Assembly (NCBI GenBank): GCA_050250795.1
Contig: JBFWNZ010000039.1
Coordinates: forward strand, 1-17,912
Direction of reading: 5' to 3'
Source: JBFWNZ01 sp050250795
GTDB taxonomy: Bacteria; Pseudomonadota; Alphaproteobacteria; UBA8366
Length of the DNA stretch: 17,912 nucleotides
Part shown: piece after piece, positions 1-6,169 of the stretch
How the letters are laid out: each line of letters opens with the position of its first letter
Numbering within the stretch: position 1 is the first letter of the stretch
Made by a program: the position numbers and the translations under genes
Notes under the pieces: generated by a model
What the model was told of the DNA's origin: nothing
The model's input: the letters and a program-made list of their open reading frames with translations, nothing else
Databases searched by the model: none

Positions 1-124
1 GTGCCACGATGGTTTCCGTCGCGTTCCGCACCTCGCCGACCTGGATGAGGCTGTAGACGCCCAGCACGACGATCAGCACGATGACGGCGCCGAAGCTGAG
101 GACCAATCTGTTTGCGATCGTCAC
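1..124 (-). CDS. Methyl-accepting chemotaxis protein, N-terminal fragment (runs off left edge)
   Basis: Only the first 41 codons are inside the window, read from a GTG at 122-124. The visible residues are a short basic start (MTIANRLVL), a strongly hydrophobic helix at about residues 8-27, and then VGEVRNATETIVA, which fits the start of a periplasmic helical sensor domain. This is the usual beginning of a transmembrane chemoreceptor, a protein that senses a ligand outside and controls a CheA kinase through CheW. The start has a GGAG about 9 nt upstream and lies 15 nt after the stop of the cheW-like gene, so it is probably the fourth gene of that operon. The signalling and methylation regions are outside the window, so the call rests on the N-terminus and its che neighbours. 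Another membrane sensor with the same start is possible. Confidence 0.7.
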   Translation of the reverse strand, partial: MTIANRLVLSFGAVIVLIVVLGVYSLIQVGEVRNATETIVA

Positions 125-139
125 GTGTTTCGGCTCCAG

Positions 140-700
140 TTATGAAGGTGGAAGCGTCTCGGCAGAAACAAGCCGGTCGAGATCGACCAGCGCGAGAAGC
201 GGGCCGTCCAGTTCGCCGGTTCCCGCGCTCCGCGCATAGGCCGAGACGGCGGGCGGCGACGCCGGCAGCGGGGCCGCCTCAGCCGCGGTCAGGGGAATCG
301 CAGTGGCAACGCCCAGAATGCGGTCGACGCGGATCGCGACACGCGGCGGCGGACGGCGCAGCGCCACGATGAAGCCGGGCGTCGTCACGGCGGATGTTCC
401 CGTCAGCCAGGCCCCCAGATCGAAGACGTGGAAGAACGCTCCAGCCTTGCCGGTCAGGCCGATCATGGCCGCCGGCTGTCCCGGCAACGCGGCCGCGCGC
501 TGAAACCGCGCCACGGTGGCGACGCCTTGCAACGGCAGGCCGTAAAGGCTGCGGCCGAGAGCACAGACGAGAACCGATGCCGCATCCGTCGGGCCATCCT
601 CGGCGGCCGGCCGGGCAAGCCGCCGGGTCCGCTCGTCGAGCAACCTCTCGCGCATCGCATGCGGCCGGCCGACGGGATCGGTGAGGACCTCGCCGGTCAA
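140..700 (-). CDS. cheW: CheW-like chemotaxis coupling protein (WspD-like position)
   Basis: A 186-residue protein whose CheW domain starts near residue 42 (VLVCALGRSLYGLPLQGV) and continues through a segment around GLTGKAGAFFHVFDLGAWL, typical of the CheW beta-barrel. CheW proteins link chemoreceptors to the CheA kinase at the inner face of the membrane. An N-terminal extension of about 40 charged residues precedes the domain. The chosen start is TTG at 698-700, whose TTG overlaps the TGA of the upstream cheR; such stop/start overlap suggests translational coupling. An in-frame ATG at 653-655 would drop 15 residues and is the alternative. It is the third gene of the cheW-cheR-cheW-receptor operon. 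In Wsp systems the two coupling proteins flanking the CheR methyltransferase are WspB and WspD; this one holds the WspD position. Confidence 0.85.
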   Translation of the reverse strand: MTGEVLTDPVGRPHAMRERLLDERTRRLARPAAEDGPTDAASVLVCALGRSLYGLPLQGVATVARFQRAAALPGQPAAMIGLTGKAGAFFHVFDLGAWLTGTSAVTTPGFIVALRRPPPRVAIRVDRILGVATAIPLTAAEAAPLPASPPAVSAYARSAGTGELDGPLLALVDLDRLVSAETLPPS

Positions 701-2058
701 GCCGCTTCATCCGAAATCAGCCGATCGACCTGCATCCGCACCTGCACACCGAACTCTCCGGCCGTGATCCCGTCCCCCTCGGGCAAGGGCAGATCGCGCG
801 GCAAGGCGCCGGCCAGCCGGGCGGCGTTTATCAGCGACCGGCGGCCGGCGTCCCGGCGACCGGTGCCAAGCAGCAGCAGCGCAAGGCGATGATGGGCAAG
901 GACGAAACCGCGATCGAGATAGAGCGCGCGACGCAGCGCAGCCTCGGCGGCAACGGCGTCCCCCGCATCGTGGTGCAGAATCGCATCGTGATAATGGCAG
1001 ACCGCCGCAGTCGGATAGGCCGCCAGAAGAGCCTGGGCAAGCTGCCGGGCCGCGGCATCCTCCCCCGCTTCGACGTGCCGGCGGAGTCGATCGAGTTCGG
1101 CATCGAGCATCGACAGCGATGCAGCAGACGGAACTGCCGGCAGCGGCGACGGCCGGACATCGGCCACAGGCGGCAACGGTGCGAGCGGCACAGCCGCCGC
1201 CGACGGCTCCGACACCTGGTCCCCGGCGGGCAGGGCGGCAGGCGCCATCGACGGAATCGCGCCGTCGAGCAGCGTCGATTCCACATGCCCCAGTAGCAGC
1301 GTCCCCTCCGCCGCAAGGCAGTTCCGCAACGCCTTTATCGCCGCCTGCGCCGTGGCCGGATCGAAATAGATCAGGACATTCCGGCAGAGGATCAGGTCGA
1401 ACTCGCTCCATTGCAGCGGCGGCGCATCCGACAGCAAATCCAGAATATTCTGCCGTTCGAAGCGGACGAGACGGCGGTACTCCGCCCGCAAAGTCCATAT
1501 CTTGCCGTCCGCCGTCGTGAAATAGCGCTCGCGCAGTTCCGGCCCAAGGCCACGGAGAGCCCAGCGGCCGTAGGATGCGCGCCGCGCCAGGGCCAAGGCG
1601 CGTTCGCTGATGTCGCCGCCGACCAGCGAAATACGCCAATCCTCGACCGCGGGCCCCAGCATCTCGCGCAGCAGAACCGCCACCGAATAGGGCTCCGCCC
1701 CATTCGCGCATCCGATGCTCCAGATGCGCAGGCGCCTGGTCGTCCGCCGCCGTTCCAGCAAATCCGGCAGGACCCGTGTTCGCAACGCATGGAAATGGTC
1801 CGGATAACGGAAGAAATAAGTCTCCCCGATGGTGATCTCGTCCTCAAGGGCGCGCCATTCCGCCTCGCCCTCCGGCCCAAGCAGAAGCGCTGCGTAATCG
1901 TCGGTCGTCGCGCAACCGCTCGCCGCCATCCGGAGATTGACCCGATCGCGCAAGGCGCGATCCTTGTCGGCATAGTAGGAGTGACCCGTCCGGCGGATCA
2001 GCGCCTGCCGGATCCGCACAAAGGCGCCATCCGCCGGCAGGTCGCCCGGCGCGCTCAT
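697..2058 (-). CDS. cheR: CheR-type chemoreceptor glutamate methyltransferase with C-terminal TPR-like tail
   Basis: A 453-residue CheR. The N-terminal helical domain (about residues 10-75) leads into GETYFFR (78-84), then the SAM-binding motif SIGCANGAEPYS (114-125), and the conserved LCRNVLIYF (224-232). CheR transfers methyl groups from S-adenosylmethionine to glutamates on chemoreceptors, setting adaptation. A Pro/Ala-rich linker (about 266-315) joins a C-terminal helical region (about 316-420) with TPR-like features such as AEAALRRALYLD. Plain CheR proteins are about 280 residues; this longer layout is that of WspC-type CheR. The ATG at 2056-2058 overlaps the stop of the upstream cheW (ATGA). 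The reading frame stays open upstream to 2610, but that part lies under the cheW gene and has the wrong composition, so the shorter start is preferred. Confidence 0.95.
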   Translation of the reverse strand: MSAPGDLPADGAFVRIRQALIRRTGHSYYADKDRALRDRVNLRMAASGCATTDDYAALLLGPEGEAEWRALEDEITIGETYFFRYPDHFHALRTRVLPDLLERRRTTRRLRIWSIGCANGAEPYSVAVLLREMLGPAVEDWRISLVGGDISERALALARRASYGRWALRGLGPELRERYFTTADGKIWTLRAEYRRLVRFERQNILDLLSDAPPLQWSEFDLILCRNVLIYFDPATAQAAIKALRNCLAAEGTLLLGHVESTLLDGAIPSMAPAALPAGDQVSEPSAAAVPLAPLPPVADVRPSPLPAVPSAASLSMLDAELDRLRRHVEAGEDAAARQLAQALLAAYPTAAVCHYHDAILHHDAGDAVAAEAALRRALYLDRGFVLAHHRLALLLLGTGRRDAGRRSLINAARLAGALPRDLPLPEGDGITAGEFGVQVRMQVDRLISDEAA

Positions 2059-2558
2059 GCCGGCACCGCCGACCATTCGTCGAGACGGGCCTGGACCGCC
2101 GCGCGCAGATCGGCCAGACGGGCCTTCTCCGCCGCGAACAGGATGCGGTCCGGGGCCAGCAGGCTCACCGTCCCGCCGGCATCCTCGATCTCGGCCGCCA
2201 CGCAATCGTTGAGCGTGGTCTCCGCACGCACCGGCATCGCGGCGTCGGCCGGCACCGGCCGTACATCGAGCACCCGATCGACCAACAGGGCCGCCGGTTC
2301 GATGCGGTCGGCAAGCACAAGGAGATGGCTGTCGAAGATGTCCGGCGCGGCGGTATCCCCCACCCCCAAAAGCCGGCGCCCGTCCAGAACGGGCACCGCG
2401 CGACCGCCGACATTGGCAAAGCCCAGCAGCGGCCGCGGAAGCCCCGGCGGCACCGCCAGACGGGGCGTCGCGGCAATCTGCGCCACGGCAAAGTGCGGCA
2501 GAGCGCAGATCGCGCCGCCGCACTGAAAGAAGACCAGAGCCTGCGCCAACACCGTCAC
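2055..2558 (-). CDS. cheW: CheW-like chemotaxis coupling protein, first gene of the operon (WspB-like position)
   Basis: A 167-residue, single-domain CheW protein: ALVFFQCGGAICALPHFAVAQI at the start, RPLLGFANVGGRAVPVLDGRRLL in the middle and an LLVDRVLDV segment, all standard for the fold. It would couple receptors to a CheA kinase. The start is GTG at 2556-2558 with a strong GGAGG 4 nt upstream, which decides the start over an out-of-frame ATG at 2558-2560. The stop overlaps the cheR start by 4 bases. It is different in sequence from the second CheW of this operon, so the two are not recent duplicates. Two CheW proteins flanking a TPR-CheR is characteristic of Wsp and other non-motility chemosensory clusters. 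Confidence 0.9.
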   Translation of the reverse strand: MTVLAQALVFFQCGGAICALPHFAVAQIAATPRLAVPPGLPRPLLGFANVGGRAVPVLDGRRLLGVGDTAAPDIFDSHLLVLADRIEPAALLVDRVLDVRPVPADAAMPVRAETTLNDCVAAEIEDAGGTVSLLAPDRILFAAEKARLADLRAAVQARLDEWSAVPA

Positions 2559-2581
2559 ATTGCCTCCGGGGGGATCGCAGC

Positions 2582-2610
2582 GATCTTTTCACGCCCCCCC
2601 GCAATGTCAA
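2582..2610 (-). promoter_or_regulatory. Candidate sigma-70-type promoter of the che operon
   Basis: On the minus strand a perfect -35 box TTGACA (2605-2610) is followed after 17 nt by a poor -10 match, AAGATC (2582-2587). A start around 2575 would leave a short leader containing the GGAGG of cheW. The -35 box and its position are good but the -10 is weak, so this is tentative. Confidence 0.35.
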
Positions 2611-2660
2611 CCGGCCCGGTGCGAATGCGTCTCTTTTAAATATCCGGATCGAAAGAGTTC

Positions 2661-2697
2661 GGAGGGGCCGGCACCGCCATACCGCGCCGGCCCCTCC
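2661..2697 (-). terminator. GC-rich hairpin after membrane-protein gene A
   Basis: A perfect 12-bp inverted repeat (GGAGGGGCCGGC at 2661-2672, its complement at 2686-2697) with a 13-nt loop lies 10 nt past the stop of the 70-residue membrane-protein gene. On the minus strand it is followed by GAACTCTTT, only a weak U-tract. It probably ends the cassette transcript ahead of the che promoter. The other two cassettes have hairpins in the same place. Confidence 0.6.
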
Positions 2698-2707
2698 GCA
2701 AGCCGCA

Positions 2708-2920
2708 TCAGAAGCTGGCGGTCTCGCGCTCCGGCGCCTTCGGCTTCATCGCGATGAACACGCAACGGCCGACCATGGCGCCGATGGCCACCGAGAACAG
2801 CGCGATCTTGATGAATGACGGCTGGGGCGACCAGCCGCCGGTCACGATATGCGCAACCGCCACGATCAGGGCCGTCAGCACGATCGCAGACGCAACCGAA
2901 ACAGAAGCAGGGCTCTTCAT
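2708..2920 (-). CDS. Small two-helix membrane protein, cassette copy A (unknown function)
   Basis: A 70-residue protein that I do not recognise from any named family. It has a short start (MKSP), a first hydrophobic helix (about residues 8-26), a short linker TGGWSPQP, a second helix (about 37-50) and a tail GRCVFIAMKPK ending in SF. The basic ends suggest both termini are cytoplasmic, with the Trp-Pro linker outside. It is clearly related to the proteins at 5228-5440 and 6170-6385: one gap of a single residue aligns all three, and the distance from Trp30 to Cys53 (23 residues) is identical in each. The ATG has GGAG 8 nt upstream. It follows the exported-protein gene at 3096-3497 after 175 nt, so it may have its own promoter. 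Reality as a gene is well supported by the paralogues; function is unknown. Confidence 0.8.
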   Translation of the reverse strand: MKSPASVSVASAIVLTALIVAVAHIVTGGWSPQPSFIKIALFSVAIGAMVGRCVFIAMKPKAPERETASF

Positions 2921-3095
2921 TGTCCATTCTCCACGTCCGCGGCCGCCGCGCAGCGGCAGGGCGCGAACCTAAGGGGCAGCCGTCATCGACGGCGCCCGGA
3001 TTGTCTCGAAACCCGCCATCGCCCGCCCGGCCCCGGCCGCGCACGCAGCGCAGACGCCATCCTTGGGCCGGGCCGCAACCGGCGGCAGTCCGTCG

Positions 3096-3497
3096 TCAGA
3101 TGTGGAGAATCGGAGAGGGAGGGCCGGTCGGCGCCGGACGCAGATGCGCCCGCTCGCGATATCCGGCGCCCGGAACCGGGATTCCGGCCGCACCGGACCG
3201 CCCGGCGAACGGCAGCGCGACGCTGCTTTCCGGCACGCCGCCCGCGACCGGCTCGACATCGCCGGCCGGAAGTCTCGGCTTGACCTTGGGGAGCAGCGCC
3301 TGCGCCGTCCCTGCGAAATCCGAAACCGCCGCCTTTTGCAGTTCGGGGCCGGCGGCACGATTCAAGCCCGCCTGCCCGCCCCGCTGAAGCGGGGCATCCG
3401 GCAGGCTTGCGATGCCGGCCAGCAGGGCAAGGCTCAACGCCACGCGGTTTACGCGACGCAGAAGACCCGTGAGTGAAAATGGCGTGCCGGTCATCAT
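3096..3497 (-). CDS. Predicted exported protein, cassette copy A (unknown function)
   Basis: A predicted protein of 133 residues, starting at either of two adjacent ATGs (3497 or 3494). An N-terminal Arg-Arg is followed by a hydrophobic stretch (VALSLALLAGIASL, about residues 19-32) that looks like a Sec signal peptide. The rest is low in complexity, rich in Pro, Ala and Gly, and has no Cys. The C-terminus HLRPAPTGPP (118-127) matches the ends of the proteins at 6535-6921 (HLRPDATGPP) and 5570-5953 (LPDWTGPP). Together with equal length, signal peptide, and a following paralogous membrane-protein gene, this makes it the third member of that family, though the most diverged. No clear ribosome site precedes the ATG; a TTG at 3527 would add 10 residues. 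Function unknown. Confidence 0.6.
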   Translation of the reverse strand: MMTGTPFSLTGLLRRVNRVALSLALLAGIASLPDAPLQRGGQAGLNRAAGPELQKAAVSDFAGTAQALLPKVKPRLPAGDVEPVAGGVPESSVALPFAGRSGAAGIPVPGAGYRERAHLRPAPTGPPSPILHI

Positions 3498-3552
3498 GAG
3501 GACCAGCGTAGCGGCCCCGACCTGCAACCGAAAACACTATGCATGTATAGAC

Positions 3553-3575
3553 GCGCTATCGGTTTCGAATAGCGC
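3553..3575. repeat. 7-bp inverted repeat between tRNA-Glu and cassette A
   Basis: GCGCTAT (3553-3559) and its exact complement (3569-3575) flank a 9-nt loop. It lies 77 nt beyond the 3' end of tRNA-Glu and 56 nt before the exported-protein gene, both on the minus strand. There is no U-tract, so it could be a weak tRNA terminator or an operator for cassette A. Confidence 0.45.
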
Positions 3576-3651
3576 AAGACGGCCGCGGGAAAACTGGCTG
3601 CACCGCGCTAAACACGGGCCTTTACGGTACGATTCACCGGGCGGAGAGATG

Positions 3652-3727
3652 TGGCGTCCCCAGCGGGATTCGAACCCGCGTCGCCGCCGTGAAAGGGCGG
3701 TGTCCTGGGCCTCTAGACGATGGGGAC
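3652..3727 (-). tRNA. tRNA-Glu (anticodon UUC)
   Basis: A complete 76-nt tRNA on the minus strand with CCA encoded. The acceptor stem is GTCCCCA at the 5' end pairing with TGGGGAC before GCCA. The anticodon stem-loop is CCGCC-CTTTCAC-GGCGG, giving anticodon TTC. The T-loop is GGTTCGAATCC. The sequence closely follows the bacterial tRNA-Glu pattern (GTCTAGAGGCCCAGGACACC in the D-arm region). No paired tRNA, integrase or duplicated 3' end is visible nearby. Confidence 0.97.
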
Positions 3728-3751
3728 CGCGTAGGGCCGGCGTGGCCGCAT

Positions 3752-3780
3752 GGTTTAGCCGCAGTGCGGAAGCAGGTCAA
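3752..3780 (-). promoter_or_regulatory. Candidate tRNA-Glu promoter
   Basis: On the minus strand TTGACC (3775-3780) and TAAACC (3752-3757) are separated by exactly 17 nt. Transcription would start near 3745, about 18 nt before the mature tRNA 5' end, a sensible distance. The -35 is one base from consensus; the -10 is moderate. Confidence 0.5.
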
Positions 3781-3875
3781 GAAACGCCTTGGCCCAATCG
3801 GCAAGTCTTGCCTGCCCGGACGGAACTGCCCGGTTCATGGCGGGACACGCGCCCGGAAATCCGCCTTTCCGTCTC

Positions 3876-3891
3876 TGGCATCGCGCTTGCA
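3876..3891 (+). promoter_or_regulatory. Sigma-54 (RpoN) promoter of the hook gene
   Basis: TGGCAT-CGCGC-TTGCA fits the -24/-12 consensus TGGCAC-N5-TTGCA with one mismatch. The invariant GG (3877-3878) and GC (3889-3890) are separated by exactly 10 nt. Transcription would start near 3902, leaving a leader of about 40 nt before the flgE ATG. Hook genes in several alphaproteobacteria are known to be sigma-54 dependent, so site and gene agree. Confidence 0.7.
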
Positions 3892-3940
3892 CGCGCGTCA
3901 GCGGATCAGAGCGGCCGAAGCCGGCCGAGGGAGCGGTGGC

Positions 3941-5182
3941 ATGACCTTCTATGGCCTGTTTTCACCCAGCGTCTCAGCGCTGCGCGGGCAAAGCTTCGCG
4001 TTCCAGACCATCTCGGAAAACATCGTCAACTCGACGACTCCCGGCTTCAAGCGCGCCGACACCCGCTTCCAGGAGGTCGTGAACCTGGCCGGCGCGGTCA
4101 CGAACCCGTCCCAGCCGGCCCAGCAGAGCTATGGCGGGATGTACGGCCTCAACCAGTACTTCCTCGACGCGCAGGGCGTGATCGCCGCAACCCAGCGCCC
4201 GCTCGACGTCGCCATCAACGGCCAGGGCTTTCTCGTGACCAATGCCGAGATCGACGGAAGCTCGGAATACCAGTTCACCCGCGCCGGGCAGCTCGGGCTG
4301 CAGGTGACGGACAACGGCACCTATCTCGTCGACGGGTCGGGCCAGTACGTCTTCGGCTGGCCGTCGGACGGCAATGGCGGCTTCAGCTCGGGCACGGCGC
4401 TGACCTCCGCCTCGGCCATCCAGGTGGACAGCAGCGCCTTTATCTTCGACGCGGCGGCGACGACGAACGCCACCTTCACCGCGTCCCTGCCCTCGCAGGC
4501 TGCGGTCGGCGACACGCACACGGCCGGCATCGGCGTGTACGACGCCAGCAGCGGCGAACATGCGATGACGCTCAGCTTCACAAAGACCGGCACGAATACC
4601 TGGGACGTAACGCCCAGCTTCGCCGACGGCTCGACGGTGACGTCGGCCGTACCCATCGCCATGACCTTCGACGCGACGGGCGCCCTCGTCTCGCCGACCT
4701 CGGACAGCATCGACGTGACGTTTCCGGATGCCAGCACCACCTCGGTCGCCGTCGACTTCTCCGGCATGACCCAGTATGTCGACACCTTCAGCGTTCGCTA
4801 TGTCGACCGCGACGGCAACCTCCAGGGCGAATTGAACAGCGTTTCGATCACCGGCGACGGCGTGATCGAGGGCGTCTTCTCCAACGGCATGCGACAGGAT
4901 CTGTACAAACTGGCGCTGGCGACCTTCCGCAGCCCGAACCAGCTTGCCACCCGCGGCGACACCCACTATGCCCAGACCGCAGGGTCCGGCGATGTCACGC
5001 TGTATGAGGCCGACGAGACGGAATTGGGAAGCTTCGTGGCGGGCGCGGTGGAGGAATCCAATGTCTCGATGGATTCCGAATTCACCAAGATGGTGATCAC
5101 CCAGCAGGCCTACAACTCGTCCGCCCAGGTCATCCGCACCGTGGACGAGATGATGCGGGTCGCATCCGACCTCAAGCGCTAA
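3941..5182 (+). CDS. flgE: Flagellar hook protein FlgE
   Basis: A 413-residue protein of the flagellar rod/hook family, exported by the flagellar type III system to form the hook. The N-terminal signature is SALRGQSFAFQTISENIVNS followed by TTPGFKRADT (about residues 10-41). A conserved INGQGFLV lies near residue 90, a variable central domain follows, and the C-terminal helix region holds VEESNVSMDSEFTKMVITQQ then AYNSSAQVIRTVDEMM. Length fits FlgE better than FlgF or FlgG (about 250-260). The ATG at 3941 has AGGGAG upstream; the frame stays open further upstream but that part runs back to the tRNA and is not protein-like. No other flagellar gene is visible in the window, so it stands alone between unrelated genes, with its own sigma-54 promoter. 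Confidence 0.93.
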   Translation: MTFYGLFSPSVSALRGQSFAFQTISENIVNSTTPGFKRADTRFQEVVNLAGAVTNPSQPAQQSYGGMYGLNQYFLDAQGVIAATQRPLDVAINGQGFLVTNAEIDGSSEYQFTRAGQLGLQVTDNGTYLVDGSGQYVFGWPSDGNGGFSSGTALTSASAIQVDSSAFIFDAAATTNATFTASLPSQAAVGDTHTAGIGVYDASSGEHAMTLSFTKTGTNTWDVTPSFADGSTVTSAVPIAMTFDATGALVSPTSDSIDVTFPDASTTSVAVDFSGMTQYVDTFSVRYVDRDGNLQGELNSVSITGDGVIEGVFSNGMRQDLYKLALATFRSPNQLATRGDTHYAQTAGSGDVTLYEADETELGSFVAGAVEESNVSMDSEFTKMVITQQAYNSSAQVIRTVDEMMRVASDLKR

Positions 5183-5188
5183 GCGAAA

Positions 5189-5213
5189 CCGGCGCCGCAT
5201 GACGCGGCGCCGG
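5189..5213. terminator. Bidirectional hairpin between flgE and membrane-protein gene B
   Basis: A perfect 10-bp stem (CCGGCGCCGC at 5189-5198, complement at 5204-5213) with a 5-nt loop sits in the 45-nt gap between two convergent genes. Neither side has a strong U-tract (minus side reads TTTCGC), so it may work only partly, but its position suits a shared terminator. Confidence 0.6.
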
Positions 5214-5227
5214 CACCGATCGCATGT

Positions 5228-5440
5228 CTACGAGCGCTCGGGTTCCGCCTCGTTGCGCGGCTCCAGGGCCATGAATGCGCACCGGCCGACGACCCCGCCG
5301 ACGATCACACCCAGGATCATCAGATTCGTCATATCCGGCGGCAGGCTCCAGCCGGCCGTAAACGCCTTGGAAAGACCCACCGTCAGGCCGCCGGCCGCCA
5401 AGCCGATCAGAACCGACCAAAGAACTGGAGACTTTTTCAT
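5228..5440 (-). CDS. Small two-helix membrane protein, cassette copy B (unknown function)
   Basis: A 70-residue protein: MKKSP, first membrane helix (about residues 7-27), linker TAGWSLPP (28-35), second helix (about 38-52), then GRCAFMALEPR and an acidic tail. A gap-free hand alignment with the protein at 6170-6385 gives about 29 identical residues of 70, including Trp31, Pro34, Pro35, Arg53 and Cys54. The start is certain: an AAGGAGG box lies 5 nt before the ATG, the best ribosome site in the window. The 129-nt gap behind the exported-protein gene contains a small palindrome (GCGTAT-AG-ATACGC at 5469-5482), which could be regulatory. The basic N-terminus suggests a cytoplasmic N-end, placing Cys54 near the inner face. 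I do not recognise the family. Confidence 0.85.
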   Translation of the reverse strand: MKKSPVLWSVLIGLAAGGLTVGLSKAFTAGWSLPPDMTNLMILGVIVGGVVGRCAFMALEPRNEAEPERS

Positions 5441-5569
5441 TTCTTCCTCCTTTTTTACGACAGTTTCTGCGTATAGATACGCCGCTCCCGTTCCCGGAAA
5501 ATGTCCCAGGTTTCACGCAAATCGGCGCATTCAGGGTCGCGATATCCGGGAGAGATAAATGGCCCCGGA

Positions 5570-5953
5570 CTACAGATCGCCCGAAGGCGGTCCCGTCCAA
5601 TCCGGGAGATAGCCGGATGAAATCCTGCGGGGAAAATCCAGGCATCCCTGCAAGAATCCAGCGGTTGCGATTCGCATGGCAGAATCGCCGGGCAAGACCC
5701 CGCAAGAATCTGTCGCCGCGCTCGCGACGACGAGACGTATCCTCGATTGGCTGGGGGCATATACGAGAGGAACGCGCGTGCGCGGAACCACTTCCGCGGT
5801 CGAATCCCGGGCTGTCCCGTACTCGACCCTCTCTTCCGCTATCGAGGGGCCCGCAACCGGGGCCAAGGCGAGTGCAAGGGCCAGCAACGCTGCCCGCGCC
5901 GCAAAGCGCAACCCGTCGCCAAGACCGCAGAAAATTCCCCCGAACTTACGCAT
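5570..5953 (-). CDS. Predicted exported protein, cassette copy B (unknown function)
   Basis: A predicted 127-residue protein with a signal peptide: MRKFGGIF, then a hydrophobic core (AALLALALALAPVAG, about residues 21-35) and a likely cleavage after SIA (near 39). The mature part contains a block at 55-78 ending APSQSRIRLVVAS, which aligns without gaps to residues 54-77 of the protein at 6535-6921 (APAKSKLRVVIGS). Two cysteines (84 and 104) could pair outside the cytoplasm. The C-terminus carries TGPP (120-123). The frame stays open upstream to 6169, but the signal peptide marks the ATG at 5953 as the start; only a weak GGGTG precedes it. It uses codons unusual for this GC-rich window, such as ATA and AGG twice each. 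Function unknown; exported location is inferred from the signal peptide. Confidence 0.7.
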   Translation of the reverse strand: MRKFGGIFCGLGDGLRFAARAALLALALALAPVAGPSIAEERVEYGTARDSTAEVVPRTRVPLVYAPSQSRIRLVVASAATDSCGVLPGDSAMRIATAGFLQGCLDFPRRISSGYLPDWTGPPSGDL

Positions 5954-5974
5954 CACCCAATTAGATTGGTTCCA

Positions 5975-6069
5975 CGATAGGGAATTCCAACCCTGCGATC
6001 GGGAATTTCTGAATATTTCTTCGAAAGATCGACTGAAAAGACTTAAAGATCGACAATTTGTCCAGACAA
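5975..6069 (-). promoter_or_regulatory. AT-rich, repeat-dense upstream region of cassette B
   Basis: This stretch, ending 22 nt before the exported-protein ATG, is markedly AT-richer than its surroundings. It holds CGATmGGGAATT twice (5975-5986 and 5996-6007, 11 of 12 matching) and AAAGATCGAC twice (6024-6033 and 6045-6054), each pair with a period of exactly 21 bp. Next to them is an alternating GACAA-t-TTGTC-ca-GACAA (6052-6069). Such spacing, two helical turns, suggests binding of a dimeric regulator. A promoter must lie here or just next to it, but I see no convincing -35/-10 pair. Confidence 0.5.
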
Positions 6070-6139
6070 TATCCGGTCGGGTTCGATCAAACGAAACTCT
6101 GCCGGAACTGCAAGCGCGATGGGTTTGGCGTAAGAGGAA

Positions 6140-6161
6140 GGGGCCGGCGATCGCCGGCCCC
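6140..6161 (-). terminator. GC-rich hairpin after membrane-protein gene C
   Basis: A perfect 22-nt palindrome, GGGGCCGGCGA and its complement, begins 8 nt beyond the stop of the 71-residue protein gene. On the minus strand it is followed by TTCCTCTTAC, pyrimidine-rich but not a true U-tract. It likely ends cassette C ahead of the cassette B control region. Confidence 0.6.
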
Positions 6162-6169
6162 TCCGACAC

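Noticed and set aside
2059..2610. N-terminal extension of cheR up to 2610
   Set aside because: The extension lies in another frame of the cheW gene and looks like random Arg/Gly-rich sequence; CheR aligns from the ATG at 2058, which overlaps the cheW stop.
3553..3727. tRNA-Glu as an integration site for a mobile element carrying cassette A
   Set aside because: No integrase, no repeat of the tRNA 3' end within the window, and the inverted repeat nearby is too short to be a convincing attachment site.
3689..3940. Upstream extension of the flgE frame
   Set aside because: It overlaps the tRNA-Glu gene, the tRNA promoter and the sigma-54 site; the FlgE signature begins just after the ATG at 3941.
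3974..5200. Minus-strand open frame of 408 codons opposite flgE
   Set aside because: Antisense to a clear hook gene; composition dominated by Gly, Val, Arg and His with no domain.
5441..5569. General-stress (EcfG, GGAAC-N16/17-CGTT) promoter before membrane-protein gene B
   Set aside because: GGAAC is present but no CGTT occurs at the required spacing; the same test failed before copy C.
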